From JAJVID01 sp050247435 (lineage in GTDB: Bacteria; Acidobacteriota; Blastocatellia; RBC074): a stretch of 64,000 nucleotides of DNA. Below, piece after piece: positions 47,513-55,950 of the stretch (positions are counted from its first letter, which is position 1; each line of letters begins with the position of its first letter). The DNA lies in contig JBFWUF010000007.1 of the NCBI GenBank assembly GCA_050247435.1, positions 108,683 through 172,682 on the forward strand. Reading direction: 5' to 3'. Position numbers and translations under genes: made by a program. The notes below the pieces were generated by a model. It saw nothing but the letters and a program-made list of their open reading frames with translations. It was not told the origin of the DNA and made no database searches.

Positions 47513-49096
47513 ATGGCGCGACAGCGCATGTACCTGTTCGAGAGGGCGTACGTGGATTATGGCGCGCGGCTGCGGAATTTCAGCCGCTGGCTGATGAGAG
47601 GTTGCGCCGCGTTGTGGAACTGGTTCTGGCGCGGATTGGGCGCGACGCTCATTGAATGGCTGTTGCGGTTGTTGATCGTCGCCTCGGCGGTGGCGATGGC
47701 CGTGCTTTATGTGAACTACGAAAAATCGCACGGGCGGCCGTTCTCCGTCACCACCTTCGGCGTCATCTGCGTCCTTGTCGTCTACGCGCTGGTGCTGCTC
47801 TTCGGCTGGAAAGCGCCGGTGCATTTTCTGGCGCGAGTGGTTTCTGGCGCCTCCGCCGCCGGATTGATGCTGGCGCTTTCAATCGTCGCGATTTCGGTGG
47901 CCGCGCTGATCTTCACTGTTTATCTGGCGGCGCTGTTTACGCTCACCGCGCTGTCGCTGCTCATCTTCCTCCCGGTTCGCGCGGGCCAGGAATTGTGGCT
48001 GCTTTACCGCCGCATCGCCTACCGCTGCCCTTATGACGATTGTTCGTACAGCGGCCTGCCGGTGCATATTTGCAAATGCGGCGCGCAATATACCGACTTG
48101 CTGCCGAGCTTCTACGGCATCTTTCACCACAAATGCCGACACCCGGAGGGCGAGGTGAAACTGGCGACGATGGATTTTCTCGGACGCGGCAAGCTGGCCC
48201 GATTGTGCGGCAACGAGAATTGCCGGCGGCCCTTGATGCATTCCTCGCTCGGCGAATTGCCTGAATGGCCGATTGCGATTGTCGGCGGCGCGAGCGCGGG
48301 CAAAACGGTCTTTATGCTGCAAGCCACGCGCGAGGCGCAAAAGCAGTTGAGCGAAATCCCCGGAAGCAAAGTACACCTCGATTCGGAAAGACAGGAACAG
48401 GATTACGGGCGGCAGATGAATCTGCTGGACAGCGGGCAGGTGGTGGCCAAGACCGCTGGCGCCGATATGCAGGCGCTGGCGCTGGCCGTGCGTATTCCCA
48501 AAGGGCGCGATTATCTGCTCTACCTTTTCGACAAACCGGGTGAGGATTTCGCCCGCCTGCAGCGATTCGGGCAGATGCAGGCGCTGCGCCATCTGAAAGG
48601 CATCGTGCTGCTCGTGGACCCGTTCTCGCTCCCGGCGCTCGCCGATCACGGCCAGCGACTCAATGGCCTGAAGCCTTCCGAGGAGCAGTTCAGCCGCATC
48701 GTTCACACGCTCATCCAAGGCGTCAACGCAATGCTGCTCAAACGGCCTGAAGATAAATGCCCGGCGCCGCTTGCCGTTGTGCTGAGCAAGGCCGACGCCT
48801 TCCCCACACGGGATTTCCCGTTCCTCGAAGGACTGTTCCCGGCGGATGGGCGCGTGGATCCGGCGCTGAGCGCGCGTTGCCGCGAGGCGCTCAACAAACT
48901 GGGCGCTGGCGCGAGCGTGCGCGACCTGGAGATGAAATTCTCCAACGTGCGCTACTTCGCCTGCACGGCGCTGGGACGTTTACCTGATTTGCGCAACGCA
49001 AGTCCATTTCAACCGAAAGGAGTGGTCGAGCCGTTGATGTGGTTGTTGGATGATCAGAAGCAAAAGAAGAGCCTCGCGGCGCACGCAGCGTCGTGA
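47513..49096 (+). CDS. Membrane-anchored zinc-ribbon GTPase (second of pair)
   Basis: A 527-aa protein. Residues about 38-165 hold four hydrophobic helices. A cysteine-rich module follows (CPYDDCSYSGLPVHICKCG, then HHKC and GNENC, about 170-240). The GTPase domain has G1 258-265 (GGASAGKT), a G3 variant in LYLFDKPGED, and G4 as SKAD in AVVLSKADAF. It is the membrane partner of the GTPase at 40534, on the other side of the GAP1 gene, matching the known paired-GTPase arrangement. Start at ATG 47513 is the only one before the first helix; the ribosome site (GGAGGG) lies 9 bases upstream. Confidence 0.87.
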   Translation: MARQRMYLFERAYVDYGARLRNFSRWLMRGCAALWNWFWRGLGATLIEWLLRLLIVASAVAMAVLYVNYEKSHGRPFSVTTFGVICVLVVYALVLLFGWKAPVHFLARVVSGASAAGLMLALSIVAISVAALIFTVYLAALFTLTALSLLIFLPVRAGQELWLLYRRIAYRCPYDDCSYSGLPVHICKCGAQYTDLLPSFYGIFHHKCRHPEGEVKLATMDFLGRGKLARLCGNENCRRPLMHSSLGELPEWPIAIVGGASAGKTVFMLQATREAQKQLSEIPGSKVHLDSERQEQDYGRQMNLLDSGQVVAKTAGADMQALALAVRIPKGRDYLLYLFDKPGEDFARLQRFGQMQALRHLKGIVLLVDPFSLPALADHGQRLNGLKPSEEQFSRIVHTLIQGVNAMLLKRPEDKCPAPLAVVLSKADAFPTRDFPFLEGLFPADGRVDPALSARCREALNKLGAGASVRDLEMKFSNVRYFACTALGRLPDLRNASPFQPKGVVEPLMWLLDDQKQKKSLAAHAAS

Positions 49097-49141
49097 TAAC
49101 CAGGCGCTGAAGCAACGCTTAGATTGCAGAGGGCAGATTCG

Positions 49142-49873
49142 ATGACCGCGATTCCAGACACAGGCCCAGGCCTCTCAGGCTTTCTGGCTCATTATTTGTG
49201 GATCGTTTACCAGCATTTCCCTTTTGAAGGAACGTGGGATTGGCTGGTGTTATTTCTCCTGCTTGGCGGCGTGGTGCATTTCGCCTTTCTTCCCTACGTG
49301 TGGGGATGGGTCGAGTCGGACATGATCTATCTTCAGAAAGAGCAGGCCACCAATGGCGGCCCGAATCAAGGCATTCCTGGCGCGATGTGCGCTTTTTCCA
49401 GCATGTTGTTTTTCTCGTGGTTTTTCGGAACCGCCGCCGGGCGCACATTTCTCGATGGGCGTAGTTTCTTCGGCGACGCTGCGCTGACTGATGTGGATCG
49501 CAGAGTTTATTGGATCTCTTTAGTCGTCGTGGTCGCGCTGATCGGGTTGCAAGTGACGATCCAGAACGGAATAGATCAGCGGAACCGCAATACAAGAGCT
49601 ACCAGATCACGTCCCTACATCAGCCGAAACCCTGGCAATCTTTATGCTGGCGGCGGGATTTTTGTGAAAGAGGCTGAAGGGAAATTGGAGATTGAGATTG
49701 TCTCCAGTATTACAAACATAGAGTCCACGTGTTTTCTGCTGGCGCATCTGGTCTATTGGTACTGGTCAAACACGTCACTTGCATTGATGCATTGCTTTTT
49801 GCTCTCCGCCATTTTGACTGATTGCGCTCGTATGCTGTTCGTCTACATCCTGCACAAACGAACCTTCGGCTGA
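49142..49873 (+). CDS. Membrane protein downstream of the GTPase module
   Basis: A 243-aa protein with about five hydrophobic helices, one soluble loop with a GGPNQGIPGAMCAF stretch, and a YISRNPGN segment before the last two helices. No family recognised. A TTG start at 49124 would add six residues. It lies 45 bases after the second GTPase gene and 60 before the YidC-like gene, so it should share their transcript and may form part of a membrane platform. Confidence 0.75.
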   Translation: MTAIPDTGPGLSGFLAHYLWIVYQHFPFEGTWDWLVLFLLLGGVVHFAFLPYVWGWVESDMIYLQKEQATNGGPNQGIPGAMCAFSSMLFFSWFFGTAAGRTFLDGRSFFGDAALTDVDRRVYWISLVVVVALIGLQVTIQNGIDQRNRNTRATRSRPYISRNPGNLYAGGGIFVKEAEGKLEIEIVSSITNIESTCFLLAHLVYWYWSNTSLALMHCFLLSAILTDCARMLFVYILHKRTFG

Positions 49874-49933
49874 AGTAAAACCACAAGCGCTGCGGCAATC
49901 AATGAGTAGCGCTCAGCAAAACAGGAGACATCT

Positions 49934-51184
49934 ATGCCAAAGAAAATCGCGCAAACTACCATTCGTCTCTCGTTGCTCTGGTTGTTGATCTGCCTCGGCT
50001 GCAATCTGGTCTTCGCGCAGACAGGGCAAAAAGCTGAAACCGCGAAAACGCCCTCCGCCGCGCAGGACAAATATGTCTGGCTCACCGGGCCTGAAGCGAG
50101 CCGCGAAACGGTCACCTCATCGCTCAACGCCATCGCCGCCCTGTCTCAATCCGACGCGGCCAACGAAGCGGCATTGCTGCGCACCGCGAAAGCCTCGGCT
50201 ACCGCCGAAGGTCAGCGCGCCGCCGGATTGCTGCTGGGCGCGGCGCTCGAAAAAACCGGCGACCTGAGCGGAGCGCGCGCGGCTTATCAGGAGGCCGTCA
50301 GCCAGGCGAAAGATTCGCCTTACGCCGCATCGGCCGCTTACCGTTTGCGCGTGCTCGAAGACCCGCATCGCAGCCCAGATGAGCAGGAGAAGTTTTACGA
50401 GAAGCTTTACGAAGAAACTATTGCGCAAAAGGGCGCGCAAGCCTCCGTCCAAGCCACCAAAACCGGATGGTTTCTGGTCTCGAACCAATGGAGTTGGACG
50501 GATTCGTGGCGCGCGACAGCGCAGGCGCTGATTGATTTGCGGAGCACCGAACTCTCGTCTCGCCTCTTCTCGTGGCTGCGCTCGAAATCAACTTTTCCGA
50601 CGCCCTACGCTTATTTCTTCGTGCTGCTGGCGCTGAGCGTCGGAGTGAAGATTCTGGCGCTGCCGCTTTATGTCCGGGCGGCGAAATTACAGATTCAATT
50701 CCGCCAACTGGCTCCGGAGATCGCTTACATCAACAGCATCTACGACTACGATCCGCAAACCAAGCAACAGCAGTTGGCGAAGCTCTATCAGGAGCGCGGG
50801 GTGAATGTTCTTTGGGGCTGCGCGGTGGGGCTGATTGACCTGATCTTCGTGGTTTGGTCGCTGGTGGCGCTGAGTGATTTCGCCCCGCAGATGGCGCTGG
50901 ACGGCGCCATGTTCTGGTGGATTCCAAACGTCCTGCAACGCGATCTTGGGATTCTGATCGTCGCGGTCGGTCTGGTTTTACTCCAAAGCCTGATCAATTC
51001 AGCGTATCAGCCGACCTCGATTGGCCAGATCGCGTGTGGCTCGCTCGTCTTCGGCGCGATCTTTGTCGGCGTCGCATGGTATTTTCAATGGCCGGCGGCG
51101 GCGATTATCTTTTGGGTGCTGCTCTCGTTGATCGGTTTGCTGCTCAATCTGATTCTGGTTGGAATCCTCAAGCTGGTTGACTGA
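49934..51184 (+). CDS. YidC/Oxa1-like membrane insertase homologue with TPR-like N-domain
   Basis: A 416-aa protein. Residues 1-32 form a signal peptide (cleavage near NLVFAQ). Residues about 50-170 are periplasmic helix pairs with TPR spacing (ALEKTGDLSGARAAYQEAVSQ). The rest resembles the YidC/Oxa1/Alb3 core: a helix FVLLALSVGVKILALPLY, then AKLQIQFRQLAPEIAYI and a loop with QQQLAKLYQERGVN, then further helices with LIDLIFVVWSLVAL. It lacks the large periplasmic domain of housekeeping YidC. It is the last gene of the co-directional block, just before a terminator read from the other side. A dedicated insertase is an inference. Confidence 0.8.
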   Translation: MPKKIAQTTIRLSLLWLLICLGCNLVFAQTGQKAETAKTPSAAQDKYVWLTGPEASRETVTSSLNAIAALSQSDAANEAALLRTAKASATAEGQRAAGLLLGAALEKTGDLSGARAAYQEAVSQAKDSPYAASAAYRLRVLEDPHRSPDEQEKFYEKLYEETIAQKGAQASVQATKTGWFLVSNQWSWTDSWRATAQALIDLRSTELSSRLFSWLRSKSTFPTPYAYFFVLLALSVGVKILALPLYVRAAKLQIQFRQLAPEIAYINSIYDYDPQTKQQQLAKLYQERGVNVLWGCAVGLIDLIFVVWSLVALSDFAPQMALDGAMFWWIPNVLQRDLGILIVAVGLVLLQSLINSAYQPTSIGQIACGSLVFGAIFVGVAWYFQWPAAAIIFWVLLSLIGLLLNLILVGILKLVD

Positions 51185-51212
51185 TTAAGTTACGCGTTCG
51201 GCCATTAAAAAC

Positions 51213-51239
51213 GAAAGGGAGCCGTTGTGGCTCCCTTTC
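51213..51239 (-). terminator. Terminator of the tRNA-Asn transcript
   Basis: Perfect stem GAAAGGGAGCC with GGCTCCCTTTC and a 5-base loop. On the minus strand the stem is followed by GTTTTTAA, a usable T tract, so it ends the tRNA-Asn transcript; it also separates the convergent YidC-like gene, whose side has only a weak T run. Confidence 0.8.
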
Positions 51240-51246
51240 ACAAAAT

Positions 51247-51282
<36 letters not shown>

Positions 51283-51289
51283 CCGGTTA

Positions 51290-51852
51290 CGCTTAACCCT
51301 ATGTTTTCACACAGGAGCGGACTATCTCATCAACTTTCCTGAGAAAGTTGCCGGGCGCTATTGGGGTCTTATTGGTTTGGCTCCTCAACCCCTAGTCTCT
51401 GCACGTTCCTGCCTACACTGTGTCTAAAGCCACAGGCCGCTTCAGCAGGCTTCGCTCAGGATTGCCGTTCCAACTCTCGTTGGAGTAGGTTTCCCTGAAT
51501 TCACCCAGTTTTTCAACCACAGTCGCCTATGGAAGCTGCAACATCCCGGCGTGAAATTCTCGATGACAATTAGCACACAACAGAATGCATTTATCAGCTT
51601 CTTCTTTCACCTTCTCCCAACTCCGCGTATATCCTTTGTTGAATATCCCGAAGTCTTTCTTTGTCGGGTCGGAGTGGTGAAACTCCAAAGCCTCACTGCA
51701 ACGACTATAACCACAAATTTGGCAACGCCCGCCTTTGTAGTCTATCGCCATCAGTCGCACCCTTTCTCGTCTCCGTTGAACGGCCTTGATAAGGTACTCC
51801 CGACGGTCTTGGTAAGTGCGCTTCTCAGCCAATGTAAAGATCACGCCCCTTT
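51290..51852 (-). ncRNA. Group I intron (self-splicing) in tRNA-Asn
   Basis: A 563-base intron on the minus strand, starting after the exon-1 U and ending in G, the two required group I landmarks. The core lies at 51290-51533. It has a GGCAATCCTGAGCGAAGCC block (P4 strand and J3/4 region), GTGCAGAGACTA (P7 5' strand) and GATAGTCC (P7 3' strand), all close to IC3-type bacterial introns. The internal guide GCAGCU (51534-51539) pairs with exon GGCUGU, giving a U-G wobble at the splice site. The large P1 loop holds the HNH ORF. Confidence 0.93.
51527..51844 (-). CDS. HNH homing endonuclease ORF in the intron
   Basis: A 105-aa ORF with an HNH nuclease motif: CQICGYSRC near residue 42, EALEFHHSD (first His pair), then CILLCANCHREFHAG with the Asn and last His and two zinc-binding CxxC pairs. 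Such proteins cut intronless alleles and spread the intron. The longest frame starts with GTG at 51844, 8 bases into the intron; an ATG at 51751 is another choice that still keeps the nuclease core. The last codons (LQLP) overlap the intron guide sequence. Apparently intact. Confidence 0.88.
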   Translation of the reverse strand: MIFTLAEKRTYQDRREYLIKAVQRRRERVRLMAIDYKGGRCQICGYSRCSEALEFHHSDPTKKDFGIFNKGYTRSWEKVKEEADKCILLCANCHREFHAGMLQLP

Positions 51853-51860
51853 ACAGCCGG

Positions 51861-51891
<31 letters not shown>

Positions 51892-51912
51892 CTTGGAAAT
51901 TCGTTTATTATA

Positions 51913-51985
<73 letters not shown>

Positions 51986-52165
51986 TAAAAACGAAGGCGC
52001 ATCTTACTCAGCCCAATTTGATCTGTCAAGCTGATCGTCCAGTAAAAATATCCTCGCAAATGAAATGGTTAAAGGTCTTGCCAAGCGATGGCGTCAGGCT
52101 CGCGGCCCCTTATTTGCTCTGTTATGCTTCGATGCCTGGGCGTAAATTCAACTTGAGGATAGAGC

Positions 52166-52828
52166 ATGGCTGAGCGCAAGGATCAACAATCAGGGCTGTT
52201 GTTCGGAGATCTGCTAAATGACGAAACTGGCGCGCGCATCGAATCAATTGAGGTTCCGCCCGGCGATTCACTCGATAAAATTCTGGCTGATGTGAAGGCC
52301 AGCCCGGTTTGCGGCGCGTGTAAAGCGGGGATGCCGGTCGTTTTCGGTGAAGGAGCGCCGCGAGCCGATCTGATGATCATCGGCGAGGGGCCGGGCGTTG
52401 ACGACATTCCATCCGAACTGCCGTTTCAGGGGCCGGCGGGAATGCTGCTGACAAGGATGCTGGCGGCAATCGACCTCGCGCGGGCGGAATGTTATCTCTG
52501 CAATGTGATCAAATGCGTCCCTCCGGGCGAACGGAAGTTTTCAACTGAAGAGATCGAAGATTGCCGCCCGTTTCTTTTTCGGCAGATTCTCGCAGTCAAT
52601 CCGCGCGTCATTATGGCTTTGGGCGCGCTCGCGGCTCAGACGCTACTCAGATCGAAGAAAACCATTTCGGATTTGCGCGGCCAGGTGTTCACGCTGCGGC
52701 TGAATGATCGCGAGATACCGGTTGTGCCGACCTTCAATCCGGCCTATTTGCTGCGCGTCGCTGAAAAGAAGCGCGAAGCCTGGGAGGACTTGAAGTTGGT
52801 TAGGAATTTACTGGGAAGTTGCGGGTGA
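52166..52828 (+). CDS. Uracil-DNA glycosylase, family-4-like (4Fe-4S)
   Basis: Removes uracil from DNA in base-excision repair. The 220-aa product has the 4Fe-4S cysteines (CGACK near residue 50, then CYLCNVIKC and DCRPF), a catalytic-pocket motif IIGEGPGVDD (family GEAPG), and the motif-3 position TFNPAYLLR. Family 4 usually has HPxYLL here, so an Asn replaces the His that helps recognise uracil; substrate range may be shifted. The first 45 residues are a non-conserved extension. The convergent MscS gene ends nine bases after this stop. Confidence 0.88.
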   Translation: MAERKDQQSGLLFGDLLNDETGARIESIEVPPGDSLDKILADVKASPVCGACKAGMPVVFGEGAPRADLMIIGEGPGVDDIPSELPFQGPAGMLLTRMLAAIDLARAECYLCNVIKCVPPGERKFSTEEIEDCRPFLFRQILAVNPRVIMALGALAAQTLLRSKKTISDLRGQVFTLRLNDREIPVVPTFNPAYLLRVAEKKREAWEDLKLVRNLLGSCG

Positions 52829-52836
52829 GAAAGAAG

Positions 52837-53997
52837 CTATTTTTCTCCCTCTCTCCCGCTCTCCCGCTCCGCTACTTTATCTTCAAACGACTGGGGCAGT
52901 ACCAATTGCTGAGTCCGAGACGGTGTCTTTATCCCTTCCTGATCGAACGCGAGTTTGATACGACGGCGGAGTTCGCGGCCAACATCGGCCTGTTTGTTCG
53001 CCGCTGTTTTCGCCAGTAACCGAAGTGTCACGCCTGAGGCGCCGAGCCTGTCTACGCCCAACATTGCCGGGTCTTCAATAATTTCATCGGGATGTTCTTC
53101 TTTCATCCGCTTCGCTGCATCGAGCATTACCCGCATCGCCCGGTCAACGTCCTCTTTGTAATCAATCTCGATGTCGAGCACCGCGCGCGACCATCCTTTC
53201 GAGAAGTTGACAACCGGGCCGATACTGCCGTTCGGGATCATCGTCAATGATCCGTCAAGCCCGCGCACGCGAGTCACGCGCAGCGTCAGTTGTTCCACCG
53301 TTCCGCTGATTTCGCCGATCTTCACCGTGTCGCCCACGCTGAATTGATCTTCGAGCAGGATCAGCAGGCCCGCGAAGAAATCCTTGATCAGGCTTTGGGC
53401 GCCCAGGCCCACGGCGATGCCCACCACGCCCGCGCTGGCCAGTATCGGTGTGACGTTGATGTGAAGCTGCTGCAGGAAGATCATCAGGCCGATGAACAGA
53501 ATGATCGTTTGCGCTATGCCGCGAAAGGTCGCCGAAAGCGTTTGCAGCCGGCGGCGCGCGGCCAGTTCCTCTCTGTTCACCGCGCCACGCTCGAACAAGT
53601 GGAAGACGGTTTTGATCAACGCCGACGCGAAACGCATCAGGAAGATGGTCACCACGATTACGATGATCAGGTTGACACCCTTGTCCAACAACCAGGCGAC
53701 GAAATTTTCGCGCACTCGCAGCAAACTCTTCCCCGCGCCTTCAAACTGTGTACGCGTGTGTGGCAGCACATTGATCAGGAATGCGAAATAGAGAACCCAG
53801 ACCAGCGTGCGCAGCGCATTGCCTGCCCAATCGAGCAGCAGTCGCTTGAGTGACGGCGGCGCGTCAGCGTCAGGCAGCGATGGAGCGAATCGGCGCACGG
53901 CTCGGCGTTGCGCCATGCCTATCAGCCAATGCATAACCGCGCACATAACCGCAGCGATTAAGAGCAGCAAAAGGATTTTGAAGGTTTCCGCGTCCAT
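52837..53997 (-). CDS. MscS-type mechanosensitive channel
   Basis: A 386-aa membrane channel that opens under membrane tension to release solutes. Three to four membrane helices fill residues 1-190; the pore helix and first beta domain follow the MscS pattern (PILASAGVVGIAVGLGAQSLIKDFFAGLLI near 195-225, then FSVGDTVKIGEISGTVEQL and IPNGSI). The C-terminal cytoplasmic domain ends with a charged tail repeating Glu-Arg. No strong ribosome site before ATG 53997. It converges with the uracil glycosylase gene. Confidence 0.93.
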   Translation of the reverse strand: MDAETFKILLLLLIAAVMCAVMHWLIGMAQRRAVRRFAPSLPDADAPPSLKRLLLDWAGNALRTLVWVLYFAFLINVLPHTRTQFEGAGKSLLRVRENFVAWLLDKGVNLIIVIVVTIFLMRFASALIKTVFHLFERGAVNREELAARRRLQTLSATFRGIAQTIILFIGLMIFLQQLHINVTPILASAGVVGIAVGLGAQSLIKDFFAGLLILLEDQFSVGDTVKIGEISGTVEQLTLRVTRVRGLDGSLTMIPNGSIGPVVNFSKGWSRAVLDIEIDYKEDVDRAMRVMLDAAKRMKEEHPDEIIEDPAMLGVDRLGASGVTLRLLAKTAANKQADVGRELRRRIKLAFDQEGIKTPSRTQQLVLPQSFEDKVAERESGREGEK

Positions 53998-54272
53998 TGG
54001 CGCAAAGTTTAAGATCGAAGGCCGGGAATTGAAAAGAGAATGAGAGAAGCGATGGAATTAAACGGGAGTGTGGCCTGCGCTCCCGTTCCGGGTTCCCGAT
54101 GCAAATCCCGAAAAAAAATCTTTATCACCGTGATCGTTTCACCCACCCTTTTTCGCCTGTCGGATTGAGCGGAGATAAACGCCGAAACTGAAAATCGGCG
54201 GCGGCGCGCCGTCATTGAGCAACGATCGGAAAACACAACCAACACCAGCAAAGAGAATCGGAGGGAGAAGAT

Positions 54273-54368
54273 ATGACCACAAGATCCAAAACACACTACG
54301 CAAAATTGGTCGCCGCCTGGATCTGCCTCTGGATGTTGGGCGTGGCGATGGCTTCGGTGTGGGGCTAG
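54273..54368 (+). CDS. 31-aa hydrophobic peptide
   Basis: A tiny frame with a strong ribosome site (GGAGGGAGAAG) four bases before its ATG. After a short basic start (MTTRSKTHYAK) it is a single hydrophobic helix (LVAAWICLWMLGVAMASVW). It stands alone between divergent-facing genes. It could be a small membrane peptide; the ribosome site is the main support. Confidence 0.5.
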   Translation: MTTRSKTHYAKLVAAWICLWMLGVAMASVWG

Positions 54369-54394
54369 ACAATCCATCCGCCATCGCATTCATC

Positions 54395-54433
54395 CGCACG
54401 GTCGGGGCGCACGGTCGGGGCGCACGGTCGGGC
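54395..54433 (+). repeat. Three tandem 13-bp units
   Basis: Unit CGCACGGTCGGGG is repeated at 54395-54407 and 54408-54420, with a final unit ending in C at 54421-54433. Non-coding, just downstream of the 31-aa frame. Confidence 0.85.
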
Positions 54434-54533
54434 CGCACGTGGGAATGGCTATTGATCCCTTCGGGCATGTTATGATGCGCCCGCTTTTCTTGATGATTTT
54501 CCTGACCGACGTTTTGCCCGGCCAATGTTTTGC

Positions 54534-54563
54534 TTGACCAATGTTTGCTTGACCAATGTTTGC
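54534..54563 (+). repeat. Tandem 15-bp units upstream of the propeller gene
   Basis: Two exact TTGACCAATGTTTGC units (54534-54548, 54549-54563), preceded by a diverged copy (GGCCAATGTTTTGC). They end 12 bases before the start codon at 54576, so they sit in the leader and may form promoter-like TTGACC boxes. Confidence 0.85.
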
Positions 54564-54575
54564 TTGAAAGGATCA

Positions 54576-55898
<1,323 letters not shown>

Positions 55899-55950
55899 GC
55901 GGCCATAGGCGTCAAAAATCTCTGGGCCGGCGTTCAATGCAGGCTCGTGA

